A stretch of DNA of 64,000 bases from Megalobrama amblycephala (lineage: Eukaryota; Chordata; Actinopteri; Cypriniformes; Xenocyprididae), in the NCBI RefSeq assembly GCF_018812025.1, contig NC_063063.1, forward strand, positions 1,542,001 through 1,606,000, written 5' to 3'. A program made the position numbers and the translations under genes. Below the pieces are notes generated by a model. The model made no database searches, was not told where the DNA came from, and saw only the letters and a list, made by a program, of their open reading frames with translations. Below are positions 54,803 through 61,920 of the stretch, piece by piece (position 1 is the stretch's first letter; each line of letters starts with the position of its first letter).

Positions 54803-57368
54803 TATACATATATTTTTCTTACCTCCTGCACATACGCTGGATGGCTCCGCTGCCAAGATCTCAATACAAGATTTTTTGATGATCTAAAAAAGAAAATATT
54901 CATTCATATCTATTTTTTATTTAAATAAAAATTGATAAAACAATTTAATAATTTGTACAAAATGCACTTATTTACTTATAAATTTATTTAGAATTTATTA
55001 TTAAAGCTAAAGTGTGTAATTTCTGCATTAGTGCCAATGATTTCTACGATAAGCATGGGCTCATGATGGTCTTGGGAAACACACACTTGATTAATGTTTT
55101 AAAAATACCACAGTGTTACAATGTAAAACTTTTCAGGTGAATCAGTTTACAAATGTGAAAAATAAGGTGGATATTAAGTGTGGATATAAAAAAAAAATAT
55201 ATATTTTACCACACTTCAGCTTTAGTTTTTTTAGTTTAGTTCACACTTTTTTAGTTCACCCCTAAATTAAAATTCCATCATCATTTACTCAAACTCATGT
55301 CTTTCCAAATCCATAAGACTTTCATTCATCTTCAGAACACAGATTAAGATTCCTGTCACTCCATTGAAATTCTGTTCAACCAAAACTCTGCCACTTCAAA
55401 ACGTTCACAAAGAAATCCATAAGATTCCAAGTCTTTTGAAGAGGCACATCATCTATGATTAACATATTTAATTTAGTCATATAAATATTGAACAGCAAAC
55501 AAAACTAAACTAAAGCAGTGGAGGGACAGAAATCTCTCAGATTTCATTAAAATATCTTCATTTGTGTTTCAAAAGTCTTGAGGGTGAGTAATTGACGACA
55601 ATTTTCATTTTTGGGTGAACTTATCCTTTAAGTAAAGAAACATGCATCTTAGAAGAAAGCATTTTTAATTCATCTTCCACAAGTTTCGGTTTACCGAGTC
55701 AATCATTCCTCTCAGTGCCTGGAATCCTCCCAAAACCGGAAACACATGCTTACTGGTGTCCGCTATGGTAGCCAGCTAAAACAGGACAAACAGATGTTTA
55801 TTTAGAGCTGATCAAAGTCTCGATTGGTTGATTTCAATTGGTTTCCTCCATATAAAGTGCATGGTTTACATTGAATTTCATTCTCTGGTAAGTACATACT
55901 TGAGGGTTTAGGAAGAGTTTACAACATTGTTTGCAAGATGGAAGAACTTATTGATGCTTTGATACTAGTCTGTTAACTGTCACTTTGAGCATAGATCTGA
56001 ACTTAAATGGTTGTAATTCATGAATGCTTTGGTAAGATTGAACTCTTTTTATAGAAAACCGTAAGATTATTGCAGCCACTTCAAAAAATGAAAGTGTACA
56101 AAAAATTTTTTTTATACAAAAATATATATTTTAGAAAATAATTTGGACTCTAAAATCAACAGCATATGTCTAACCAAGCTGTGTTCCAAATTTGAAGTTA
56201 ATATCACAAAAATTTAGCCCGCTATGAGGTTTTAAAGTACCGTTTCAATGGTAGTGCAATGTTCAATTTCGAAACTGATGAATTTTGAGTGTTTACGCTT
56301 TCAAACGATACTCTCGAAAATTGATGCTATCGAATGATTTAGTAATTTATGATGATTAGGGGTGATAGGGAAAAGAGGCAATAAATAAGCGAGCCAATTG
56401 TCCCAATATGGGGACGCTGACTGCTAACAAGCTATATGTACAAGTTCAAGCCAAATGGTGCTTTCAAACCATCAACAAAAGTTTTATCATCACCTGAGTT
56501 TCATTGAAGTCCTTCACTCCAACACAATACACGATTGCACCCAATCCCCGAGCTCGTGCTGCCTGGTTAAATATCAAGCAATCGCAATTAAAAACCATGT
56601 CCTTTAGGTTTATAAATGTCTGCAGCCTGAATGCTCGTTACCTCCTGTTGAGCTGCTATCAGCTGATGTTCTTGAAGCTCACCGTCTGTCAATGCAATTA
56701 TAACACTTGCAGTTCCTACAAAGTGGAGAGAAGATGTCAATGTTGGTAAGGAAAAACTGTAATGACAGCAATACGTGACAATGAGCGTCTTTAATGGAAG
56801 CCTACCAAAGTTTTCCTGGTGTATTTGCTCGTTTGCCTGTGAATGCAGATTAGATAATATTGTTTAAAAGAAGCAAAGCACATTAAAATAGCTTATTTGA
56901 ACGACAAACAGCTTTAATTTGAACATTTTACCTTTTCTAGACCAAGATGCATAAATGTATCTCCACCTGGGATCTCTCGTCTTAGAACATTAAGGCCTTT
57001 TCTTATGGTCTCCCTTTGAAATAATGAGAAGAATAAAATAAGTAACTGTTTCTAAATATGTGAAGCATTAGAGAATGTGTCTTTCTGCACCTGTTTTCTG
57101 TGAGTCTCATGATTGTGTTTCCTCTGGTTGAGAAGACGATGAAGGACATTCGTAGCATAGGGCTGTAAGATGATAAAAAAACGTTACAAATTTGTGAAAT
57201 CATCTATAGAAATCGTACATGTTATAACTATAACATGCCATTCAGTTGGGTCTTATAGTTTGATTCAATGCATTTGTTTGTTTTACAGTTTAGTACCTGG
57301 TGAATTTCTCAGCCAAATGTTCAACAAAAGCGTAGATTTCATGCCAGTGGTGTTTGACACTTCCTGAC
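35168..57368 (-). CDS. antxr1: antxr1-type anthrax toxin receptor / TEM8 family (17 coding exons, 5' end missing)
   Basis: Seventeen exons join in phase to encode 512 residues ending at TGA (35168-35170). With about 51 missing N-terminal residues the length matches vertebrate ANTXR1 (about 564). In order: von Willebrand A domain (about 1-160) with MIDAS remnants SGS, GGDT and LTDGEL; Ig-like extracellular domain (about 161-263) with the expected cysteines; one membrane span (about 266-289, [12 protein letters not shown] followed by WWFWPLCC); a long cytoplasmic tail with an acidic patch, the ANTXR C-terminal region ([32 protein letters not shown]) and a proline-rich end. ANTXR1 is a surface collagen receptor linked to actin and is also used by anthrax protective antigen. 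ANTXR1 is preferred over ANTXR2 because of the tail. A teleost a/b/c copy or ANTXRL orthology cannot be settled here. Confidence 0.93.
38358..39304. mobile_element. MITE with AGGGCTGGGTATTGA / ACCCAGCCCT termini
   Basis: The left end AGGGCTGGGTATTGACAA is inverted as TTTTACCCAGCCCT at the right. Subterminal ATCGATTCTTGG-like words are also inverted between halves. It is a common hAT-like non-autonomous element. A second right end of the same family (TCAATACCCAGCCCTA) lies at 40560-40576, so the original element may span 38358-40577 with insertions inside. Confidence 0.6.
39354..39724. mobile_element. foldback MITE with TTCAGGGATGG termini
   Basis: TTCAGGGATGGAAAAATT and CAGCTTGAATATT at the left are inverted at the right (AATATTCAAGCTG, CCATCCCTGAA). 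The arms reach inward through GCCCCTTTCCTCTGATTGGT to a short loop, so nearly the whole element is palindromic. Two near-identical frames on opposite strands (39403-39588 and 39468-39677) share a peptide, which confirms the palindrome. Confidence 0.75.
39738..40440. mobile_element. foldback element of the GTTCACCC family interrupted by a hAT MITE
   Basis: The left arm (39738-39870, GCCCAGAAAGCTACTAAAGA) is inverted at 40140-40268 (CTTTAGTAGCTTTCTGGGC). Only the right side continues to the family end (CATTTTTGGGTGAACTAACG), so the outer left arm was lost. The loop is occupied by the MITE at 39872-40139. Confidence 0.6.
39872..40139. mobile_element. hAT-type MITE, CTAGTGATGGGCGATTTC ends
   Basis: CTAGTGATGGGCGATTTC at 39872-39889 is inverted exactly at 40122-40139. 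Subterminal AAGCTTC and CAGAGCGTG words are also inverted. It sits at the centre of the surrounding foldback element. Confidence 0.75.
41077..41157 (-). CDS. antxr1: antxr1 coding exon (GKLDAI...QPGDH)
   Basis: 81 bp, phase 0 at both ends. The acceptor is CAG before GGTAAACTT and the donor is GTGAGT after GATCAT. It encodes 27 cytoplasmic residues ([20 protein letters not shown]), matching the conserved segment that follows the WYSPI motif in the receptor tail. Confidence 0.93.
41267..41434 (-). CDS. antxr1: antxr1 coding exon (VRWGGKGS...RKWYSPIR)
   Basis: 168 bp, phase 0 at both ends. The acceptor is CAG before GTTCGCTGG and the donor GTAAAG follows ATCAGG. It encodes 56 cytoplasmic residues including [24 protein letters not shown] and DRKWYSPIR, all hallmarks of the ANTXR1 tail. 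Confidence 0.93.
41588..42672. mobile_element. MITE with AGGGCTGTCGATTTA / CGCTTGACAGCCCT ends
   Basis: Inverted termini AGGGCTGTCG and TTGACAGCCCT flank about 0.9 kb of AT-rich DNA with AATTAATCG-like words near both ends. A second MITE (41606-41777) has inserted within its left end. Confidence 0.6.
41606..41777. mobile_element. hAT MITE with perfect 8-bp target duplication
   Basis: Ends CAGGGGTGCCCAACC and GGTTGGGCACCCCTG are exact 15-bp inverted repeats. ATTTAATG flanks both sides (41598-41605 and 41778-41785). The 172-bp interior includes inverted GGAGATCT / AGATCTCC words. These are textbook hAT features, and the insertion is recent enough to keep the duplication intact. Confidence 0.92.
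42718..43625 (+). mobile_element. decayed LINE 3' end (reverse transcriptase C-terminus and tail)
   Basis: In frames broken by a shift and stops, the sequence reads [19 protein letters not shown], then [20 protein letters not shown] and [14 protein letters not shown], the usual C-terminus of L2/CR1-like LINE reverse transcriptases. It ends with AAGCGCTATATAAATAAAGA and TGACTTGACTTTG, a typical 3' tail of this group in fish. It is a 5'-truncated dead copy, sitting in an antxr1 intron and antisense to it. Confidence 0.8.
43979..44077 (-). CDS. antxr1: antxr1 coding exon ([17 protein letters not shown]...)
   Basis: 99 bp, phase 0 at both ends, with a TTCAG acceptor and GTGAGC donor. It encodes an acidic patch and [20 protein letters not shown], one of the most conserved stretches of the ANTXR cytoplasmic region. 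Confidence 0.94.
44523..46100 (+). repeat. dispersed repeat R2 (relative of R1) in an antxr1 intron
   Basis: It begins GAAATATAGCTGCAAGCAGC, like R1, and contains repeated AGGTGGCGCTATGATGA, CAAGTCATGCCTG and TACCAAGTTT words around 44815-44900 and 45505-45575, so it has an internal duplication. It ends near ATGGGCTGCCATAGACTGCC. It includes two hairpins (44585-44711 and 45574-45637). It is non-coding. Confidence 0.55.
46322..46360 (-). CDS. antxr1: antxr1 39-bp proline exon
   Basis: A 13-codon exon, phase 0 at both ends, with CAG acceptor and GTGAGT donor. It encodes [13 protein letters not shown], the juxtamembrane proline stretch present in ANTXR1. Because it is symmetric it could be skipped without changing frame. 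Confidence 0.9.
46630..46725 (-). CDS. antxr1: antxr1 transmembrane exon
   Basis: 96 bp, phase 0 at both ends, with TGCAG acceptor and GTAAGT donor. It encodes [20 protein letters not shown] and [12 protein letters not shown]: the single membrane span with the conserved WWFWPLCC at its cytoplasmic border, where family members are palmitoylated on cysteines. Confidence 0.95.
46800..48560. repeat. diverged AT-rich tandem repeat, about 90-bp units
   Basis: Words such as AATGTTTAAATATTATTTAA, TGTCATTTTTGTCAG, TAAAATGTAAAATGG and GAATATTACATGACA recur in the same order for 1.7 kb. A larger block repeats with about 560 bp spacing (TGAATATTACATGACAAAAT near 47208 and 47768). Short LINE/SINE-tail-like pieces lie near 47541-47592 and 48330. 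It sits in an antxr1 intron. Confidence 0.65.
48967..49340. mobile_element. MITE fragment, AAAGGGGACCAATTATGC end
   Basis: The left terminus matches the family at 10253. GC-rich words (GCCCCTCC, TGATTGGTCAGCTGGAGC, CCCGCCCC) are typical of its interior. The right end is not clear. Confidence 0.4.
49455..49533 (-). CDS. antxr1: antxr1 coding exon ([13 protein letters not shown]...)
   Basis: 79 bp: one base completes a lysine codon, then 26 codons end in TGT before GTAAGT. It encodes [20 protein letters not shown] and ITTTEC, the end of the extracellular Ig-like domain, with a conserved cysteine just before the membrane span. Confidence 0.94.
50261..50345 (-). mobile_element. LINE/SINE 3' tail, inverted
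   Basis: Read on the - strand it gives CTGTAAAGCTGCTTGCTTTA followed by a TATATAAATAAACG-like end, the same tail as the LINE at 43530-43620. Nothing of the coding part is present. It directly abuts the R1 copy that follows. Confidence 0.55.
50346..51290 (+). repeat. dispersed repeat R1, copy 2
   Basis: It shares the ordered R1 blocks with copy 1: GCAGTCTTGGCACCTTGGAC, TATAGCGCCACCAAGTGGCC, GGCTCCGCCCACTTTGAA, and a GAGAATGCTGATCC end. It lies in an antxr1 intron, antisense to the gene. Confidence 0.65.
52038..52204. repeat. perfect 38-bp inverted repeat (167-bp palindromic insert)
   Basis: The 38-bp arm at 52038-52075 (starting ATATGAGATGGTAGGAAAAA) is inverted without mismatch at 52167-52204. 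The 91-bp centre holds further AATGCAAAA-type complements. It looks like a young MITE and lies against an R1 fragment. Confidence 0.85.
52205..52350 (-). repeat. R1 fragment
   Basis: Matches the R1 block around TTGTCCAAG and ATATCTCAAAAAACATGTCC in reverse orientation, as also seen at 53880-53960. Confidence 0.6.
52799..52868 (-). CDS. antxr1: antxr1 coding exon ([17 protein letters not shown]...)
   Basis: 70 bp, with ACAG acceptor and GTAAGT donor; it starts and ends inside codons that the neighbouring exons complete. It encodes [20 protein letters not shown] in the Ig-like extracellular domain, with the conserved LLCPAP motif. Confidence 0.94.
52991..53089 (-). CDS. antxr1: antxr1 coding exon ([15 protein letters not shown]...)
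   Basis: 99 bp, with TTCAG acceptor and GTGAGT donor. It encodes [20 protein letters not shown] and [12 protein letters not shown], the first strands of the Ig-like domain. Identity to other vertebrate ANTXR1 proteins is high. Confidence 0.95.
53453..54530. mobile_element. MITE carrying a nested R1 copy
   Basis: The left end AAGGCCCGTTTATACCAAGA and right end TCTTGGTGTGAACAGGCCTT are inverted, followed inward by GATAATGATAAC-like and TTATCATTATCGTTATCG words. Between them R1 is present in reverse (53520-54467), ending TGCTGCTCGCAGCTATATTT. R1 appears to have inserted into this MITE. Confidence 0.65.
53520..54467 (-). repeat. dispersed repeat R1, copy 3
   Basis: The reverse-oriented R1 blocks run in full order from CCTAGGTTTTTGGC to the GAGCAGC end. 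This copy is nearly full length and includes the CGTGCCTTT-type and CTGTAAATGG segments seen only in part in copies 1 and 2. Confidence 0.65.
54741..54799. repeat. (TA)n microsatellite close to an antxr1 donor
   Basis: A TA run of about 29 units. In antxr1 orientation it starts about 23 nt after the 5' splice site at 54822. Confidence 0.95.
54823..54883 (-). CDS. antxr1: antxr1 coding exon ([16 protein letters not shown]...)
   Basis: 61 bp, phase 0 start, with TTTTAG acceptor and GTAAG donor. It encodes [20 protein letters not shown], the link between the VWA and Ig-like domains, with two conserved cysteines. Confidence 0.94.
55240..55632. mobile_element. GTTCACCC-type foldback MITE, complete copy
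   Basis: It starts TTTAGTTCACCCCTAAATT and ends ATTTTTGGGTGAACTTATCC, with inverted AATCTGTGTTCTGAAGATG-like and CTCAAACTCATG-like blocks between halves. At about 390 bp with no array it shows the unexpanded form of the family that reaches 3.6 kb at 58271-61920. Confidence 0.7.
55695..55775 (-). CDS. antxr1: antxr1 coding exon ([14 protein letters not shown]...)
   Basis: 81 bp, phase 0 at both ends, with TTTTAG acceptor and GTAAAC donor. It encodes [20 protein letters not shown] and LRGMIDS, the last helix region of the VWA domain. Confidence 0.94.
56494..56562 (-). CDS. antxr1: antxr1 coding exon ([17 protein letters not shown])
   Basis: 69 bp, phase 0 at both ends, with CCAG acceptor and GTGATG donor. 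It encodes [20 protein letters not shown] and ETQ, a core strand of the VWA domain. The CCAG acceptor is chosen over an internal CAG because it keeps the family length. Confidence 0.92.
56642..56715 (-). CDS. antxr1: antxr1 coding exon ([13 protein letters not shown]...)
   Basis: 74 bp, with TAG acceptor and GTAACG donor. It encodes [20 protein letters not shown] and AQQE. The aspartate of LTDGEL is the third metal-binding element of the MIDAS site. Confidence 0.95.
56806..56836 (-). CDS. antxr1: antxr1 31-bp micro-exon
   Basis: Ten codons plus one base ([10 protein letters not shown]), with ACAG acceptor and GTAGGC donor. It fits exactly between its neighbours in phase and corresponds to the helix before the [11 protein letters not shown] strand. 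It is too short to stand out as an open frame. Confidence 0.9.
56932..57013 (-). CDS. antxr1: antxr1 coding exon ([20 protein letters not shown]...)
   Basis: 82 bp, with AAAG acceptor and GTAAAA donor. It encodes [20 protein letters not shown] and MHLGLEK. The threonine of GGDT is the second MIDAS element. Confidence 0.94.
57091..57162 (-). CDS. antxr1: antxr1 coding exon ([14 protein letters not shown]...)
   Basis: 72 bp, with ACAG acceptor and GTGCAG donor. It encodes [20 protein letters not shown] and TEN, a central strand of the VWA domain that is almost unchanged among vertebrate ANTXR1 proteins. Confidence 0.95.
57297..57368 (-). CDS. antxr1: antxr1 first coding exon in the window ([12 protein letters not shown]...)
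   Basis: 72 bp, with CTCAG acceptor and GTACTA donor. The first base completes a lysine codon; then come [20 protein letters not shown] and KFT. SGS is the second half of the MIDAS DxSxS motif; the aspartate belongs to the missing upstream exon. I looked for that exon (GGFDLYF-type sequence) up to 64000 and did not find it. Confidence 0.93.
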
Positions 57369-57832
57369 CTGAGGGAAAAAAGAGGTGAAAAATATCAATA
57401 AATGGGATGTTCCTGCTTTTACCCTCTGAATGCATTGGATCAATACAATCGAGAGTCCTTCAAATTAAATATTGGTGCTTTTAACTAATTCCGGAAAGCA
57501 GTTTCTTAGCAAAGCCATCAAATTTTGACCCCTTCGGTTTTCCCTTGAGGCGCAGCTGTAAACGCTCTATGACAGCTGGTCATTTCCTGTCTCAGTCCGA
57601 GTGCTAATTCATTAATGCTGGATGACAAATGGGAAATGAGCTAATTGAGTCTACTGATCTGTGCTTGAGTCAGTTGACTTAATTAATGAAACATGCAGCA
57701 CAAACTGGCTCTGTGTGGTGTAAATCTCTTTCCCTGGCTGATGTAACACATTTAGTCTGAGAGCCAGACATAACAGTAACTGGGTCACTTTATGAAACCG
57801 GTGCCTGTGTCAGTTTGACAAAATGATTTCAA

Positions 57833-58256
57833 CCCAGCTAACACAAACATTCTAAGAACGTTTTGCTAACATTCTTATTAAGTTATGGAAACGTTATTTC
57901 TGATTGTTTTCTGAACATTCAAAATGACAATTTTTTTCCAATGCTTTAAAAATTTTCTTTTGGTTATGTGAACGTTAAGGGAACATTCCATTTTCCATGA
58001 TTTTGCAAACATGGGATCATTCTCTAATCATTCTGAAACAAGCAGTAACATTTAAAAAATGTTACACGAACATCCAACTAAATCATTTCAGAAAAAAAAA
58101 CATTCCACGAATGATGTATAAATAATGTATAAATAATGTTCTAACTTTTAACGTTATTAAAGACAGATAACTTCGAACAAACATTCTATTAATGTGACTG
58201 GAAGAGTGGTTCATAACTTTGAGAGAACCTTGCCAGAATGTTCTAGCCCAAAAAAT
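57833..58256. mobile_element. MITE rich in AACATTCT words
   Basis: AACCCAGCTAACACAAACAT, AAGAACGTTTTGCTAACATT and TTATGGAAACGTTATTTCTG belong to a common cyprinid dispersed repeat. It ends near GAACCTTGCCAGAATGTTCT. The termini are imperfect. Confidence 0.5.
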
Positions 58257-58270
58257 ACATTATTGTAGAT

Positions 58271-61200
58271 TTAAAGGGTTAGTTCACCCAAAAATGAAAG
58301 TTCTGTCATTTACTCGCCTTCATGTTGTTCCAAACCCGTAAGAATTTTGTTCATCTTCGGAACACAAATGAAGATATTTTTAATGAAATCTGAGCAATTT
58401 CTGTCCCTCCATTGACAGTGTACGCAACTACCCCATGACGCTTCAAAAAGCTCATAAAGAGATCGTGAAACTAATCCATATGAATTTAGCGGTTTAGTCT
58501 GAATTTTCTGAAGAGACACGATCACTTTATATCATGAACAGAATTTAGGCTTTTATTTATTTAAACATTGATCAGCGAACATAAACAGAAGCTCAACCGT
58601 ACATGCTTGATGTGTGAGAACAATGTGCTGCGTAACACGTGAATGAACCTCATTGGTTGTTACGGAAGCTCAAACGTGCTGCGTAACACGAGAATGAACC
58701 TCATTGGTTGTTACGGAAGCTCAAACGTGCTGCGTAACACGAGAATGAACCTCATTGGTTGTTACGGAAGCTCAAACGTGCTGCGTAACACGAGAATGAA
58801 CCTCATTGGTTGTTACGGAAGCTCAAACGTGCTGCGTAACACGTGAATGAACCTCATTGGTTGTTACGGAAGCTCAAACGTGCTGCGTAACACGTGAATG
58901 AACCTCATTGGTTGTTACGGAAGCTCAAACGTGATGCGCAACACGAGAATGAACCTCATTGGTTCTTGAAGAAGCTCAAACGTGCTGCGTAACACGTGAA
59001 TGAACCTCATTGGTTGTTACGGAAGCTCAAACGTGCTGCGTAACACGTGAATGAACCTCATTGGTTGTTACGGAAGCTCAAACGTGATGCGCAACACGAG
59101 AATGAACCTCATTGGTTCTTGAAGAAGCTCAAACGTGCTGCATAACACGAGAATGAACCTCATTGGTTCTTGAGGAAGCTCAAACGTGATGCGTAACACG
59201 AGAATGAACCTCATTGGTTCTTGTGAAGCTCAAACGTGCTGCATAACACGAGAATGAACCTCATTGGTTCTTGAGGAAGCTCAAATGTGATGCGTAACAC
59301 GAGAATGAACCTCATTGGTTCTTGAGGAAGCTCAAACGTGATGCGTAACACACAAGAATTAACCTCCTTAGTTCTTGCAGAAACTCAAGCGTGATGCGTA
59401 ACACGAGAATGAACCTCATTGGTTCTTGCTGAAGCTCAAACGTGCTGTGTTACACGAGAATGAACCTCATTGGTTCTTGCTGAAGCTCAAACGTGCTGCG
59501 TAACATGAGAATGAACCTCATTGGTTCTTGAGGAAGCCTCAAACGTGCTGCGTAACGTGAGAATGAACCTCATTGGTTCTTGAGGAAGCTCAAACGTGCT
59601 GCGTAACGTGAGAATGAACCTCATTGGTTCTTGCTGAAGCGCAAACGTGCTGCGTAACACGAGAATGAACCTCATTGGTTCTTGAGGAAGCTCAAACTTG
59701 CTGCGTAACACGAGAATGAACCTCATTGGTTCTTGCAGAAGCTCAAACGTGCTGCGTAACACGAAAATGAACCTCATTGGTTCTTGCTGAAGCTCAAACG
59801 AGCTGCGTAACACGAGAATGAACCTCATTGATTCTTGTGAAGCTCAAACGTGCTGCGTAACACGAGAATGAACCTCATTGGTTCTTGTGAAGCTCAAACG
59901 TGCTGTGTAACACGAGAATGAACCTCATTGGTTCTTGTGAAGCTCAAACGTGCTGTGTAACACGAGAATGAACCTCATTGGTTCTTGAGGAAGCTCAAAT
60001 GTGATGCGTAACACGAGAATGAACCTCATTGGTTCTTGAGGAAGCTCAAACGTGCTGCGTAACACGAGAATGAACCTCATTGGTTCTTGTGAAGCTCAAA
60101 CGTGCTGCATAACACGAGAATGAACCTCATTGGTTCTTGAGGAAGCTCAAATGTGATGCGTAACATGAGAATGAACCTCATTGGTTCTTGTGAAGCTCAA
60201 ACGTGCTGCATAATACAAGAATGAACCTCATTGGTTGTTACGGAAGCTCAAACGTGCTGCGTAACGTGAGAATGAACCTCATTGGTTCTTGAGGAAGCTC
60301 AAACGTGATGCGAAACACGAGAATGAACCTCATTGGTTCTTGTGAAGCTCAAACGTGCTGCATAACACGAGAATGAACCTCATTGGTTCTTGAGGAAGCT
60401 CAAATGTGATGCGTAACATGAGAATGAACCTCATTGGTTCTTGTGAAGCTCAAACGTGCTGCATAACACGAGAATGAACCTCATTGGTTCTTGAGGAAGC
60501 TCAAATGTGATGCGTAACATGAGAATGAACCTCATTGGTTCTTGTGAAGCTCAAACGTGCTGCATAATACAAGAATGAACCTCATTGGTTGTTACGGAAG
60601 CTCAAACGTGCTGCGTAACGTGAGAATGAACCTCATTGGTTCTTGAGGAAGCTCAAACGTGATGCGAAACACGAGAATGAACCTCATTGGTTCTTGTGAA
60701 GCTCAAACGTGCTGCATAACACGAGAATGAACCTCATTGGTTCTTGAGGAAGCTCAAATGTGATGCGTAACATGAGAATGAACCTCATTGGTTCTTGTGA
60801 AGCTCAAACGTGCTGCATAACACAAGAATGAACCTCATTGGTTCTTGCTGAAGCTCAAACGTGCTGCGTAACACGAGAATGAACCTCATTGGTTCTTGTG
60901 AAGCTCAAACGTGCTGTGTAACACGAGAATGAACCTCATTGGTTCTTGAGGAAGCTCAAATGTGATGCGTAACACGAGAATGAACCTCATTGGTTCTTGT
61001 GAAGCTCAAACGTGCTGCGTAACACGAGAATGAACCTCATTGGTTCTTGCTGAAGCTCAAACGTGCTGCGTAACACGAGAATGAACCTCATTGGTTCTTG
61101 TGAAGCTCAAACGTGCTGTGTAACACGAGAATGAACCTCATTGGTTCTTGAGGAAGCTCAAATGTGATGCGTAACACGAGAATGAACCTCATTGGTTCTT

Positions 61201-61920
61201 GTGAAGCTCAAACGTGCTGCATAACACGAGAATGAACCTCATTGGTTCTTGAGGAAGCTCAAATGTGATGCGTAACATGAGAATGAACCTCATTGGTTCT
61301 TGTGAAGCTCAAACGTGCTGCGTAACACCAGAATGAACCTCATTGGTTGTTACGGAAGCTCAAACGTGCTGCGTAACGTGAGAATGAACCTCATTGGTTC
61401 TTGCGGAAGCTCAAACGTGCTGCGAAACATGAGAATGAACCTCATTGGTTCTTGCTGAAGCTCAAACGTGATGCGTAACACAAGAATGAACCTCATTGGT
61501 TCTTGAGGAAGCTCAAACGTGCTGCGAAACATGAGAATGAACCTCATTGTTTCTTGCGGAAGCTCAAACGTGATGCGTAACACACAAGAATGATCCTCAT
61601 TGGTTCTCGCACGTCAAGCAAACGTGCTTGAGCTTCTGTTTACCACAACTGATGTACGAGTTGATGAATGATATGTGAATAAAAGCCTAAATTAAATCTG
61701 TTCATCATATAAAGAGATCGAGTCTCTTCAGAAAATTTGGACTAAACCACCTTAATTCATATGGATTAGTTTTACGATCTCTTTATGAAGTGTTAAATTG
61801 GTAGCTGCGTAGACTGTCAGTGGAGGGACAGAAATCATTTGCGTTCTGAAGATGAACAAAAGTCTTATGGGTTTGGAACGACATGAGGGTGAGTAAATGA
61901 TGACAGAATTTCGGGACCCA
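58271..61920. mobile_element. GTTCACCC-type foldback element with expanded minisatellite loop
   Basis: The left arm (58271-58615) and right arm (61615-61920) are inverted copies of about 310-340 bp: CATGTTGTTCCAAACCCGTA against GGTTTGGAACGACATGAG, and AACTAATCCATATGAATT against its complement. The loop is the minisatellite at 58625-61610. An unexpanded relative is at 55240-55632. It is non-coding. Confidence 0.85.
58625..61610. repeat. 50/51-bp minisatellite, about 59 copies
   Basis: Units contain GAATGAACCTCATTGGTT and AGCTCAAACGTGCTGCGTAA. Three main variants differ at the middle (TGTTACGGAAG, TCTTGAGGAAG, TCTTGTGAAG), the last being 1 bp shorter. A rare variant, TAATACAAGAATG, occurs at 60211 and 60565, showing a 354-bp (seven-unit) higher-order repeat. 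Where units are 51 bp (17 codons) frames stay open, which explains peptides such as MNLIGCYGSSNVLRNTR; these are not genes. Confidence 0.92.

Noticed and set aside
59487..61583. Repeat-protein-like frames of 77-113 codons on the - strand
   Set aside because: They arise because some minisatellite units are 51 bp, a multiple of three; 50-bp units break the frame.
58625..61610. CRISPR-like direct repeats at regular spacing
   Set aside because: Units are contiguous 50/51-bp copies with no unique spacers, no cas genes are nearby, and the DNA is vertebrate. It is a minisatellite.
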